Shown here: positions 16,552 to 24,802 of the stretch, one piece after another
Layout of the letters: each line of letters opens with the position of its first letter
Position numbering within the stretch: the stretch's first letter is position 1
Assembly: GCA_029259415.1 (NCBI GenBank)
Contig: JAPDIW010000017.1
Span: 1 to 45,269, forward strand
DNA length: 45,269 nucleotides
Direction: 5' to 3'
Source: Archaeoglobi archaeon
GTDB lineage: Archaea; Halobacteriota; Archaeoglobi; Archaeoglobales; Archaeoglobaceae
Notes under the pieces: model-generated
What the model saw: only the letters and a program-made list of their open reading frames with translations
Told to the model about the DNA's origin: nothing
Databases searched by the model: none
Position numbers and translations under genes: made by a program

Positions 16552-17412
16552 ATGATGCTGGAAAAGTTGGAGGAAAGGAAAGAACAACTCGAAAAAGAGC
16601 TTCAAGAATTCATCAGGAAGAGAGATGAGTTGAATGCTGCAGCGAGGGAGTATGCGAACAAAAGGGATGAGCTGAACAAGAAAGTCAGAGAAATGCTGGC
16701 TGCGACGAAGGACGTGAAGAAGAAGAGGGATGAGCTGAATGCTAAGGTAAAGGAGATCAGGGCAAAGAGAAATGAGATTTTCAAGGAAGTGGATGCGCTT
16801 TATAAGGAAGTGGACAAGCTGAGAAGGAGCATCGACAAGGGAGGCAGACCACTTGGAGAGATCGAGAAGGAGATAAGGAGGCTGGAGTTCAAGCAGCAAA
16901 CTGCTGTTCTGACGATAGAGAAAGAGAGGGCTCTGGTAGAGAGAATTGCCAAGCTGAGGAAGGAGCTTGAGGAAAGGAAGGCCCAGCTTGAGAGACATGA
17001 AGAGTTCAAGAGACTGATATCGAGGATAAGAGAGCTGAAGGACCAGGCAAGAGAACTGCTGAATGAGTTGAAGGCGTATGCTGAAGAGGCAGACAAGTAC
17101 CACGAGCAGCTAACCCAAATGTTCAGCGAGATCGACGAGACGAGGAAGCTGGCCGATGAAATGCATGAGAAGTTCATAGAGAGCAAGAAGGAAGCGGACA
17201 GGTGCCACAACGAGGCGATAAGGAGGAGAAAGGACATCAAGGATCTTGAGAAGGTAATAAAGGCTTTGAAGTCAAAGCAGGTTAAGAGCAAGGAGCAGAG
17301 GGAGAAGGAAGAGCTTATAAGGAAAGCGAAGGAAATCTACGAGATGTTCAAGAGAGGAGAGAAAATTGAAACAGAAGACTTGCTCATACTGCAGAGGGCC
17401 GGGCTGATATAG
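16552..17412 (+). CDS. Archaeal coiled-coil protein (COG1340 type)
   Basis: A 286-residue, highly charged protein that is nearly all predicted coiled coil, with repeated Lys/Arg-Arg-Asp-Glu-Leu-Asn heptads in the first 80 residues and a short non-coiled C-terminus ('ETEDLLILQRAGLI'). It matches the uncharacterised archaeal coiled-coil family COG1340, sometimes mislabelled as a phosphatase. A TATA-like element (AAATTTAAAT near 16479-16488) lies upstream. The 3' end overlaps the convergent iorB gene by 29 bases. A structural or scaffolding role is a guess. Confidence 0.75.
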   Translation: MMLEKLEERKEQLEKELQEFIRKRDELNAAAREYANKRDELNKKVREMLAATKDVKKKRDELNAKVKEIRAKRNEIFKEVDALYKEVDKLRRSIDKGGRPLGEIEKEIRRLEFKQQTAVLTIEKERALVERIAKLRKELEERKAQLERHEEFKRLISRIRELKDQARELLNELKAYAEEADKYHEQLTQMFSEIDETRKLADEMHEKFIESKKEADRCHNEAIRRRKDIKDLEKVIKALKSKQVKSKEQREKEELIRKAKEIYEMFKRGEKIETEDLLILQRAGLI

Positions 17413-17989
17413 CCTGATTATAACCCATTTTTAATGCTTTCAGGTTTAGATCGACAATTTTGCTTTTCATCGTCTCTTTTATAGCCTCTTCAACGTGCTC
17501 TATGCTGAATGGCATGCTGTAATACCCAAAAAGCATCCCAACGACGACAATATTTGTTGCCAGAACATTGCCAGCCTTCTCCGCAATTTCAGAAGCATTA
17601 ACAGGTATGACCCTCGGAGTTATTTTCCTTAGCTCGTTGATGATGTCATCAAGATCAGGATAGGTTGCCGATCCCGCTGTGACAGAAGGGGGGATTATCT
17701 TTCTCGTATTAAGAATTACGAGGCTATTTCTGTTCAGAAACTTTGCATAGCGGAGAGCTTCTGCAGGTTCGAGAGCGATCATGACATCCGCTCCACCCTC
17801 TGGAATGAGAGGTGCCTTGACATCCCCAATTCTCACATGAACCTCAACGCTTCCTCCCCTCTGCGCCATTCCGTGAGTTTCAGCAGTAACCACATTTAAT
17901 CCAGCTTTCATCGCTGCCCTCGCTATTATTCCAGAAGTTGTTAAAGCGCCCTGTCCGCCAACACCGACAACGACTATGTTCAGCCTCAT
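17384..17989 (-). CDS. iorB: Indolepyruvate:ferredoxin oxidoreductase, beta subunit
   Basis: The beta subunit works with IorA to oxidise aryl 2-oxoacids from aromatic amino acids to aryl-acyl-CoA, reducing ferredoxin. The 201-residue sequence has the gamma-type 2-oxoacid oxidoreductase fold signature 'VVGVGGQGALTTSGI' at the N-terminus and 'ETHGMAQRGGSVEVHVRIG' about 30 residues later. The IorA gene is not adjacent, although the two are often side by side; it must lie elsewhere. Length is normal for the family. Confidence 0.87.
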   Translation of the reverse strand: MRLNIVVVGVGGQGALTTSGIIARAAMKAGLNVVTAETHGMAQRGGSVEVHVRIGDVKAPLIPEGGADVMIALEPAEALRYAKFLNRNSLVILNTRKIIPPSVTAGSATYPDLDDIINELRKITPRVIPVNASEIAEKAGNVLATNIVVVGMLFGYYSMPFSIEHVEEAIKETMKSKIVDLNLKALKMGYNQAISARPSAV

Positions 17990-18019
17990 CTGTCATCCTT
18001 CGGCTTTATGCATTTAAAC

Positions 18020-19441
18020 TTAGCTCTGTTCCATGCCCACTGCCGATAGCAACCTCTTCGTAATTGCTTCCGTTATCAGCTTTGCAAGCAAGTCTTTTTC
18101 GTTCGTTTCTCCAAAGATTCCGAGGGGTATCTGCGCTCCTGCAGCATGCGCATGGCCACCAGCGCTTCCGACATCACTAAAAGCTCTTCTGAGAACCTCA
18201 CCCATGTGAATCCTTACATCTTTGTTTCTGGCCGAGACATAGACAGTGTCCTTTATCACACCAAAAACAACCACGGTGGAGATACCTTCAAGCTTCAGCA
18301 GGAAGTCTGCTGCTTGAGGTAACGCATCCCTGTCGTTGATGAATCCGGCAAAGCTTATGAGGAAGCTGGAATAAACCTGCCTGTTTTTGATTGCAGTACC
18401 CAGAATGTCGAGCGTTTCTGTTGAGATGGATGGACTCTCAATTTTCTCAATCAGATCATGGTCAACGAATGGGTAGAGGAATGCACAGGCCAGAAAGTCT
18501 GCCGTCCTGGTGTTTCTCTTAAACTCATCAGTTTCGCTCTTTATTCCAAAGAAGAGTGCAGTCGCAAGGATTTTGCTCGGAGTTATTTTCAGCTCCTTTA
18601 TGTATTCTGTAAGAATCGTAGCAGCAGCTCCAACATCATCTCTGAGGTCAACAAAGTCTGCCACGACCTTCTCTGCAGGATGGTGGTCGATTACAATGGA
18701 GATGTCTATTTCAGGTGGTATAGAGTTGTTAACTCCGGGCCCTGAAGAATCAACAATTGCAAAGGCGTCATAGTGGCTTAAATCCACCTCATCCGCCCGA
18801 ATCATCGGTATTTCGAGCAGGTTGACCATGGCTCTGTTTTTCTGATGCAAAATTTCTCCGTAGTAAAGAATGTCCGCAATAACGTCGAACTGCTTTGCAA
18901 TCTCCCTCAGGGCGTATGCCGACGAGATTGAGTCCGGGTCGGGGTTATCATGGGTAAAAATGCCGAGCCTCTTCCCTCTCAGCGACTCCATTATATTCTT
19001 GAGCTTCTCTATCTTTTTCAGCGTCTCCATCTTCTTTATTTTATCCATGAATGCCTGTTTTACGGCATCAGCCACAAGAACTACCAGATTTGCCCCTGCC
19101 TCCTCGAATTCCTCTTTTCTTTTGGGTGAAGAGACCCTCACGATTGTGTAAACGTCCGAAACGCTTCGCAACGCTTTGACAGCTTTAAGATTCAGCTCGT
19201 CGTCAGAACTTGTAATTAGGACGGCAGAAACTCCCTCAAGGTCAAGGTTTTTGTAGAAGTTCTCGTCAGTCGGATCTGCAATTAGTGCATCAAATCCCTC
19301 GTCTTCAAGCAACTCAATCTTTTCCTTGGACTTGTCAACGGCAAGAACCTTTTTTCCCGCAGCAGTTAGCTCTCGGACAAGCCCCACACCGGCGGCTTCA
19401 CTGCCGATGACTATGTAATCGTACCTGCCGTTTTCGGTCAT
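18020..19441 (-). CDS. TrkA-N / DHH-DHHA1 phosphoesterase fusion
   Basis: The first 140 residues or so form a Rossmann TrkA-N (RCK) domain beginning 'DYIVIGSEAAGVGLV'. A DHH phosphoesterase follows, with His-Asp-Asn-Pro-Asp-Pro-Asp-Ser (about residues 163-170), an Asp-Ser-Ser-Gly motif and Ile-Asp-His-His-Pro, and a C-terminal DHHA1 domain with Gly-Gly-His-Ala-His-Ala-Ala-Gly. Such enzymes use Mn to cleave small nucleotides such as cyclic dinucleotides or nanoRNA. The fused RCK domain, which in potassium channels binds NAD or cyclic di-AMP, suggests a nucleotide-sensing role, but that is inference. It is preceded by a TATA element near 19465-19475 and palindromes. Confidence 0.85.
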   Translation of the reverse strand: MTENGRYDYIVIGSEAAGVGLVRELTAAGKKVLAVDKSKEKIELLEDEGFDALIADPTDENFYKNLDLEGVSAVLITSSDDELNLKAVKALRSVSDVYTIVRVSSPKRKEEFEEAGANLVVLVADAVKQAFMDKIKKMETLKKIEKLKNIMESLRGKRLGIFTHDNPDPDSISSAYALREIAKQFDVIADILYYGEILHQKNRAMVNLLEIPMIRADEVDLSHYDAFAIVDSSGPGVNNSIPPEIDISIVIDHHPAEKVVADFVDLRDDVGAAATILTEYIKELKITPSKILATALFFGIKSETDEFKRNTRTADFLACAFLYPFVDHDLIEKIESPSISTETLDILGTAIKNRQVYSSFLISFAGFINDRDALPQAADFLLKLEGISTVVVFGVIKDTVYVSARNKDVRIHMGEVLRRAFSDVGSAGGHAHAAGAQIPLGIFGETNEKDLLAKLITEAITKRLLSAVGMEQS

Positions 19442-19470
19442 TTCAGAGTCAAAAAATCGAAGGAGTATTA

Positions 19471-19488
19471 AACGTTTCCGGTAACGTT
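19471..19488. promoter_or_regulatory. Near-palindromic operator before the TrkA/DHH gene
   Basis: AACGTT (19471-19476) and AACGTT (19483-19488) flank a CCGG centre, making an 18-base palindrome with only the two bases beside the centre unmatched. It lies immediately upstream of the TATA-like element for the minus-strand gene starting at 19441. This is a plausible regulator site; no binder is identified. The rest of the 19442-19633 gap shows nothing else convincing. Confidence 0.4.
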
Positions 19489-19633
19489 TTACACCCTAAT
19501 TCGCGGTAAATACAAAATCCAGAGGTTTTTTATGGGTCTTACTATCATCAAGCATAACAGGTCGGAGATTTACAAAAACAGGAGCCACATGGAGGATTAT
19601 TGTAAGAATAACAGCTAGAAAAGAAAGATGTTT

Positions 19634-20662
19634 TTATATTTCCTTCAAAGCCTCAATTAACCTGTCGTTCTCTTCGGGTTTCCCAACTGTAATCCTGATA
19701 TGCAGCCCTTCCAGCCCCATAACGCTTGCATCTCTGACTAAGATGCCTTTTTCAGCCAGCTTTTCTATCACACCCTCTTTATTTGCCTTTACAAGCACAA
19801 AATTGGCGTCAGATGGACAAACTACGAGCCAGTCGATTCTCCTAAGCCTCTCAATCAACCTCTCCCTCTCAGCGACTATTTTTCTCTTGACCTTCTCGTA
19901 ATAGTCCAGTGATCTCAACGCGGCAATTGCCGTCTCCACTGCCGGATGGCTGATGCTGAATGGGAGTCTTACTTTCTCAATTGCCTCTGCAATCTCCGCA
20001 CTGCAAACAGCATATCCTACCCTCATTCCGGCGAGGCCAAAGAACTTGGAGAAGCTCCTGAGCACAATGAGGTTTTCGAACTCCTCAACCATATCTATCT
20101 TGGAATCGTCGCTGAACTCAACGTACGCCTCATCAAGCACAACATAATCTGCACTTTCAGCGACCTTTTCAACGACTTCCCTGCTTAAACTGTTGCCAGT
20201 AGGGTTGTTAGGAGAGCACAGAAACACGAGCTTCGGTCTCTCCTTTGCGATGGCTTCTGCATCAACATCATACCTCTCAAAAACGGGGAAGCTGATGGAT
20301 GCGTTGCGGAGCATGGCATAGATGGAGTAGAGCGTGTAGGAAGGCATCGGAATCACGACTTTATCAAGCTCCTCAACTATAATGTTGCAAATGCATGAGA
20401 TTATTTCAGATGCTCCGCAACCTACTGCTATGTTCTCAACCTCAAAGCCTATATATTCTGCAATCGCCTTTTTCAGCCGGAAGTAATCTGCTTTTGGGTA
20501 TCTCGAAATCTTGTTTACAGCTCTCAAATACGCCTCTTTAACCTCCTCACTCGGTTCATACGGATTCTCATTCGAGGCGAGGTTTACAATCTCTTTGTCA
20601 GGAAAGTCTTCGGGAAAAAGGCCGGCATCGTATGGGTTGATTAATCTGATAACGTTTCTCAT
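19634..20662 (-). CDS. hisC: Histidinol-phosphate aminotransferase-like enzyme (copy 1)
   Basis: A fold-type I PLP aminotransferase of 342 residues. Family marks are Ser-Asn-Glu-Asn-Pro-Tyr near residue 30, Pro-Asn-Asn-Pro-Thr-Gly, the Asp-Glu-Ala-Tyr motif, and the PLP-lysine in '[16 protein letters not shown]'. It is the last gene of an operon with an F420-type oxidoreductase, an RHH protein and an actin-like gene, overlapping the oxidoreductase gene by four bases (ATGA). A second HisC lies at 35181-36233, so one of the two may have another substrate, for example aromatic amino acids or threonine phosphate as in CobD. Confidence 0.78.
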   Translation of the reverse strand: MRNVIRLINPYDAGLFPEDFPDKEIVNLASNENPYEPSEEVKEAYLRAVNKISRYPKADYFRLKKAIAEYIGFEVENIAVGCGASEIISCICNIIVEELDKVVIPMPSYTLYSIYAMLRNASISFPVFERYDVDAEAIAKERPKLVFLCSPNNPTGNSLSREVVEKVAESADYVVLDEAYVEFSDDSKIDMVEEFENLIVLRSFSKFFGLAGMRVGYAVCSAEIAEAIEKVRLPFSISHPAVETAIAALRSLDYYEKVKRKIVAERERLIERLRRIDWLVVCPSDANFVLVKANKEGVIEKLAEKGILVRDASVMGLEGLHIRITVGKPEENDRLIEALKEI

Positions 20663-21555
20663 ACAACCACTTCTTTTAATCTTTTGACGGATTCAATATC
20701 ACGGAAAAAGGGGTCTGCAAGCACCACATGGTCGCAAAGTTGAAGCAAGGACTTTATTCTCGCCTTTACATCTTCAGCACTCCCGCCTATGGTGAAGTTG
20801 CTGAGAAGGAAGTCCCTATACTTGAAAAGAGCTTCAGCTCCCTCCTGCTCTGCAATGCTCCCCCCTTCCCATCTTGTTCTAACGAGGGACATGATATCCA
20901 CTTTCGATAGCTCATTCGCAATATTCTCAAACCGGAACTCTTCTATGAGCCTCCTGCTCCCAGTAAAGACTATTGCCGCTGCCAATAACAGGTCTTCTTC
21001 ATTGTCGCTCGGCAAAATCAAAGCAGGTCCGTAGGCTGCTTTGAATGAGGTATCAGCATAGCTGAGGAGCCAAGATATGAATTCCTCTTTCACCGAATTA
21101 AACAGAACTCCATCTGTCTCTTTAGAGAGAGCGGTGGTCATGGGAGAGCCTGCACCGACAACGACCGGGAAATCAAATTCGTTCAAGAAATTCAGGCACT
21201 TTTTTAGCTTTCTGTAACCGTCTTTCGGGTCTGCGTAGCTACCCGCCCCCACTCCGACAATGAATCTGTCACCGTATCTTTCTCTTAGCCTTTCAACGCC
21301 CGAAATTATCCTCTCACAACCTTTCTGTGCTGAAAGAACCCCGAATCCGACTTTCAGATTACTGCATAAGCTGACAACCTCAGCCACCTTGAATGGGTCT
21401 TCGAACCCCTCAAATTCCCCGATCCATATTATTTCGACCCCAGCTTTCTCGGCAATTCTGACTCTTTCCTCTATCTCTTTTTCGCTCAAATCGCCGTTTA
21501 TGTTCAGACCAACCTTACCAATCGAGAAGTTTTTTGACCTTGGGTAGCTTTTCAT
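20659..21555 (-). CDS. Luciferase-like / F420-dependent oxidoreductase (Mer paralogue)
   Basis: A 298-residue TIM-barrel protein of the bacterial luciferase family, which in archaea includes methylene-H4MPT reductase (Mer). Seen are an N-terminal 'VGLNING' strand, '[17 protein letters not shown]' in the middle and a C-terminal '[13 protein letters not shown]' helix typical of the family. True Mer is about 330 residues, and this is shorter and more divergent, so it is probably a paralogue with an unknown substrate. The ATG lies 41 bases inside the upstream RHH gene in another frame; no better start exists downstream. Confidence 0.68.
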   Translation of the reverse strand: MKSYPRSKNFSIGKVGLNINGDLSEKEIEERVRIAEKAGVEIIWIGEFEGFEDPFKVAEVVSLCSNLKVGFGVLSAQKGCERIISGVERLRERYGDRFIVGVGAGSYADPKDGYRKLKKCLNFLNEFDFPVVVGAGSPMTTALSKETDGVLFNSVKEEFISWLLSYADTSFKAAYGPALILPSDNEEDLLLAAAIVFTGSRRLIEEFRFENIANELSKVDIMSLVRTRWEGGSIAEQEGAEALFKYRDFLLSNFTIGGSAEDVKARIKSLLQLCDHVVLADPFFRDIESVKRLKEVVV

Positions 21556-22042
21556 CCTTTTTCTCTTCCTCAGACACTATGCTTTCAGACTTTGTTTTCG
21601 GTCTGTATCCAAGCCTGTCTCCGTAAAGCTCAACTACGAACTTCGCTGCAATCTTTGCGAGGTCGTACATCTTCGCCTCCGTGAGCTCCCTGAACTCAGT
21701 TCTGCGCTTGTCCTTTCTCTTGTCCACGTAGTATAGGCAGAAAAGACACCTGTAAGGAGATATGGGTGTGGGTTCCTTATCCGAGAACACGTCTTCGAAA
21801 GTCTCAACAGCACAGTAAGCCCCATCGCTGAACTTACAGTACCTCACTCTCTCATCTGCTATCTCCTTAGCCACTCTCAAGAACTCGTTCAGCTCGCCTG
21901 TAACCTCTGCCTTCTTCCCCCTCTTGAAAAAGTACCACTCAAGAAGAAGGTAGACGAACTCGGACGGAGTTACGCCAGACTCCTCGCACTTTTTCATCAG
22001 CAGTTTTTCCATATCTGGCGGAATCTCCACCGTTATCTTCAT
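21515..22042 (-). CDS. Ribbon-helix-helix protein with a four-cysteine cluster, partner of the actin-like gene
   Basis: Residues 1-45 form a ribbon-helix-helix DNA-binding domain: a beta strand 'KITVEIPPD', then two helices with '[16 protein letters not shown]'. Beyond it lie Cys69, Cys77, Cys99 and Cys102, spaced to bind a metal ion or an iron-sulfur cluster, then a charged C-terminal region. The start overlaps the actin-like gene's stop (ATGA), so the two are translationally coupled. In plasmid ParMRC systems an actin-like ATPase is likewise followed by an RHH protein (ParR) that binds the centromere. The Cys cluster is not a feature of classic ParR. Metal binding is inferred. Confidence 0.65.
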   Translation of the reverse strand: MKITVEIPPDMEKLLMKKCEESGVTPSEFVYLLLEWYFFKRGKKAEVTGELNEFLRVAKEIADERVRYCKFSDGAYCAVETFEDVFSDKEPTPISPYRCLFCLYYVDKRKDKRRTEFRELTEAKMYDLAKIAAKFVVELYGDRLGYRPKTKSESIVSEEEKKDEKLPKVKKLLDW

Positions 22043-23046
22043 TTCTTGCTCTTCCTCCCTTTCTTGGTTTCTTCAGCGTCGAGAATTTCGACTTCACCCT
22101 CAGCCTCCGCCTTTCCTCCTTTCTCCTCCTCAACAAGTGACTTGGCGAGGATGTAGTATCCGATGGAGTTCGCCTTTATCGGCTCATCAGGTCTTTTGAC
22201 ATCTCCTATATCGCTGAAGCTCTCCTTGAACATCTCGTAAACTCCGGGAAGCATGCTTCCTCCACCCGTGATTGCGAAGTTCTCCACCAGCGTCGTCGAT
22301 AAACCTTCAAGAACAAGCTTAACCCTGCTCGCTATCCTCTCCACCCAAGTTTTTACGTAGCCTTCATACTCCGGCATTATTTCCTCCCTGCTAACGCTTA
22401 CCTTCTTTCCTCCCCTTATCCTGCCAATTTCGTATCCCTCTGTAGTAAGGAGCTTAGTCATCTCTTCAGGAGTTATGCTGATGCCAATCCTGTTTCTGAC
22501 GGCAACTTCAAGGTTCTCGTAAAGCTTGTCAACGCCCATCAGCATTGTGTCTCCTTTGAGGTACTCCATGTCTGCAATTACGAGCACGTCAGTCGTTCCA
22601 AAGCCTATATCGACACACACTCCAGTCTCCATCCCCATGTAAGCCATAGTCCCGACAGGCTCAGGGAATATCAGAACCTTCGAATTTAAAGCGGATTCTA
22701 GCTCTTTTTTCAGCTCTTCTCTCTCCTTTCGAGACGATTTAACAGGAAGCCCTGTTGCTATAATCCCGTTCTTCACTTTGAGCTTGCTCAGACCGTATTT
22801 TGCCAGTTCGAGGTAAGAAGTGTGCAGCACTCTACCCTCATGAAGGGGTCTGAGAACCTCAACGTTTTCCATTGACTGGACTATTGAAAGAGCTTCATCG
22901 CCAATATATACGCTCTTAGTCTCCCCCTTCAGACTCCAGTCCTTTTCTTCACCATAAGCCACGATGGAAGGATAAAGAAGAACATTTTTTCCATCCGCAG
23001 TTATCTTGGTGTAATTCGTGCCAATGTCAAGACCAACCGGTTGCAT
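22039..23046 (-). CDS. Actin-like ATPase (ParM/Ta0583-like)
   Basis: A 335-residue member of the actin/Hsp70 ATPase fold. Phosphate-1 is 'VGLDIGTNYTKI' (residues 4-15), the connect region is around 'FPEPVGTMAY' (127-136), phosphate-2 is 'VCVDIGFGTTDVLV' (143-156) and the adenosine motif is 'AITGGGSMLPG' (258-268). A lysine/glutamate-rich tail (305-335) may bind DNA or a partner. It resembles ParM and the archaeal Ta0583 group more than crenactin or MreB, and is probably a filament-forming ATPase. ATG 23046 is chosen over ATG 23121 because homology begins right after it and a TATA-like element (centre about 23069) lies 23 bases upstream, giving a leaderless message. Its neighbours suggest DNA segregation or DNA-linked scaffolding; this is inference. 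Confidence 0.78.
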   Translation of the reverse strand: MQPVGLDIGTNYTKITADGKNVLLYPSIVAYGEEKDWSLKGETKSVYIGDEALSIVQSMENVEVLRPLHEGRVLHTSYLELAKYGLSKLKVKNGIIATGLPVKSSRKEREELKKELESALNSKVLIFPEPVGTMAYMGMETGVCVDIGFGTTDVLVIADMEYLKGDTMLMGVDKLYENLEVAVRNRIGISITPEEMTKLLTTEGYEIGRIRGGKKVSVSREEIMPEYEGYVKTWVERIASRVKLVLEGLSTTLVENFAITGGGSMLPGVYEMFKESFSDIGDVKRPDEPIKANSIGYYILAKSLVEEEKGGKAEAEGEVEILDAEETKKGRKSKK

Positions 23047-23119
23047 GTTTTCAGTAGATTTACCAATATAAAAAATTTCTTCGGGATAGGTTTTTAAAGG
23101 TGTGGAACGATAAAAAACC
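23047..23119. promoter_or_regulatory. Divergent promoters between the actin-like and RHH genes
   Basis: On the minus strand TTTTTTATATT (about 23063-23074) is spaced for a leaderless start at 23046. On the plus strand TTTTTAAA (about 23091-23099) is spaced for a leaderless start at 23120. The two promoters sit back to back in 73 bases, so a regulator binding here could control both. No repeated centromere-like sites are visible within this gap. Confidence 0.5.
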
Positions 23120-23695
23120 ATGGTAAAAATCAGGCTTCACACGACAGTGTCATCTGATACAGTGAGGAAAATCGAGGATTTGAAGAAAAAATACAGGACA
23201 ACAAGCAGCGTAGTTGAAAAGGCAGTTGATTTGCTTTATGCTTCTGACAACCTTAGCAGTTTAAGAGAAGATGACATACTAATCCTCGCATTTGTCAAAG
23301 AGCTGAACTTCATGCTGTGTGCGAAGGACCACTACACCGCCCTCGCTGAGTGTGATGCTGAGAGGGCTGTGAAAGAAAGTATGATTGAGATGGCCGTCAA
23401 GTACCTCTCGAAGAAGCCGATAAGCGACCTCGATTTTGAAGATTTGCTTAAAACTGTTGGAAAGCTCTGGAACCTGTTGAACAGGGCTGAGCATGCTGAG
23501 GTGCAGAGGGACGGGGAGAAGATAAACTTCGTCTTCTATCACGACATGAGAAGCGAAGCCGTCTCGAAACTCCACCTTAACCTGTTAAGGTATCTCTACG
23601 AAAAGTACTACAGCAAAAAGTATGAAATGAAGGTCGATACCATAACCGTAAACGGCTTCTCAGTACTCTTCCTCCCAAAGAAGTCCGTTAATTGA
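23120..23695 (+). CDS. Ribbon-helix-helix regulator, divergent from the actin-like operon
   Basis: Residues 1-42 form an RHH/Arc-like domain ('KIRLHTTVSSDTVRKIEDL', then a Ser-rich turn and helix). About 145 residues of unfamiliar C-terminal domain follow, ending in a beta-rich segment ('VDTITVNGFSVLFLP'). I do not recognise the C-terminal domain; it could sense a ligand. The divergent arrangement with the actin-like operon suggests that it represses or activates that operon and itself. The 3' end overlaps the convergent alcohol dehydrogenase gene by 36 bases. Confidence 0.65.
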   Translation: MVKIRLHTTVSSDTVRKIEDLKKKYRTTSSVVEKAVDLLYASDNLSSLREDDILILAFVKELNFMLCAKDHYTALAECDAERAVKESMIEMAVKYLSKKPISDLDFEDLLKTVGKLWNLLNRAEHAEVQRDGEKINFVFYHDMRSEAVSKLHLNLLRYLYEKYYSKKYEMKVDTITVNGFSVLFLPKKSVN

Positions 23696-24802
23696 CTTTC
23701 TCACGACCTCCCTAACATCCTCTTTTCTCACGATTCTGGGATTTCTCTGAACGTGCTTTTCGCTAAGGAAAATTCTTTCGGTAATCTCCTCAACGTCATT
23801 GTCGCTCGCTCCAACGTCACTCAGCCTGTAGGGAATTCCAACATCCTTTAATAGCTTGGCAAAACCGATTCCTGCTTTAAGGGCTGTTTCTCTCAAAGAT
23901 TTGCCCTCCTCACCGAGGGCTCTCGCAATCCTCGCATGCTTCTCAAGGTTCGCGATGGCGTTGTACTGCAGAACGTAAGGCATCGTCATCCCTACACTCC
24001 TGCCGTGGGGGCTGTTGTGGATGTGGTTGTGCGCATAGCCGAGCGCATGCCCCAATGAAGTTCCGGCGGAGTTGAAGGCAATTCCTGCGAGAAGAGAAGC
24101 AAATGCCATTTGAATTCTGGCTTTAACATTACCACCATTCGCGTAAGCTTCCCTCAAAGCGTTCGGTATGATTCTGAAAGCCCTTTCAGCAAACATGTCC
24201 GAGACTGGATTTGAGTATAGAGACGTGTACGCCTCGATGGCGTGGCAGAGTGCATCTATGCCTGAGCTTGCTGTCACGTGCGGAGGTGCGGAAATAGTAA
24301 GCTTTGGATCAACTAAAGCTGTATCGGCATAGAGGGATTCGTCATCGAAGACGTACTTAACCTCTCTTCCCGGAATTTTGAAAACTGCAAGCTTTGTAAC
24401 TTCGGAACCTGTACCTGCCGTTGTTGGACAGAGTATCAGCCTGCACTTCCTCTCAGGCAGCTTTTTTTCCATCAAATCCAGTGCTTTAACTTTTTCTCCC
24501 CCGGCAACAGCTGTAAGCTTTGCAACATCAAGAGTGCTCCCTCCTCCAACACCCACCACTGTGTCGAAGGTGAATTGGTCAACGATTTCATCAACAACGC
24601 TTATTTCTGGCTCTGGCTCTACATCCGAAAAAACCTCGTAGTCGAAGCTGAAGTCCTGCTCTTCAACAAACTTTTTGACAGCCCTGTCAACGATGAAGAT
24701 TACTTTTCTACCCTTAAGCCTCTCAACTTCCTCCTCAAGGCTGCACAGCCTCCCCCATCCAAAAACGATTCTCACACAGAAAAATTCAAAGCTTTCATCC
24801 AA
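23660..24802 (-). CDS. Iron-containing (group III) alcohol dehydrogenase
   Basis: NAD(P)-dependent interconversion of an alcohol and an aldehyde or ketone. The 380-residue protein has the nucleotide-binding Gly-Gly-Gly-Ser-Thr motif ('VVGVGGGSTLDVAK'), 'PTTAGTGSEVT', and the metal site spread over Asp/His in 'SGIDALCHAIEAY' and the His residues of 'GTSLGHALGYAHNHIHNSPHG'. It is the last gene of a seven-gene catabolic operon, overlapping the exporter gene by eight bases. Its substrate is not clear from sequence; a 2-oxo or aldehyde intermediate from the operon's ThDP enzyme is a reasonable guess. Confidence 0.87.
   Translation of the reverse strand: MDESFEFFCVRIVFGWGRLCSLEEEVERLKGRKVIFIVDRAVKKFVEEQDFSFDYEVFSDVEPEPEISVVDEIVDQFTFDTVVGVGGGSTLDVAKLTAVAGGEKVKALDLMEKKLPERKCRLILCPTTAGTGSEVTKLAVFKIPGREVKYVFDDESLYADTALVDPKLTISAPPHVTASSGIDALCHAIEAYTSLYSNPVSDMFAERAFRIIPNALREAYANGGNVKARIQMAFASLLAGIAFNSAGTSLGHALGYAHNHIHNSPHGRSVGMTMPYVLQYNAIANLEKHARIARALGEEGKSLRETALKAGIGFAKLLKDVGIPYRLSDVGASDNDVEEITERIFLSEKHVQRNPRIVRKEDVREVVRKSINGLLWEEEY

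Noticed and set aside
16507-17103. Minus-strand hydrophobic frame opposite the coiled-coil gene
   Set aside because: The reverse complement of a Lys/Glu-rich coiled coil always reads as Leu/Phe/Ser-rich; this is a codon artefact, not a membrane protein.
19532-19618. A 28-codon frame with an ATG, between the TrkA/DHH gene and hisC
   Set aside because: It has a weak ribosome-binding context, is very short, and shows only a faint likeness to the start of archaeal winged-helix proteins. It may be a remnant but cannot be supported.
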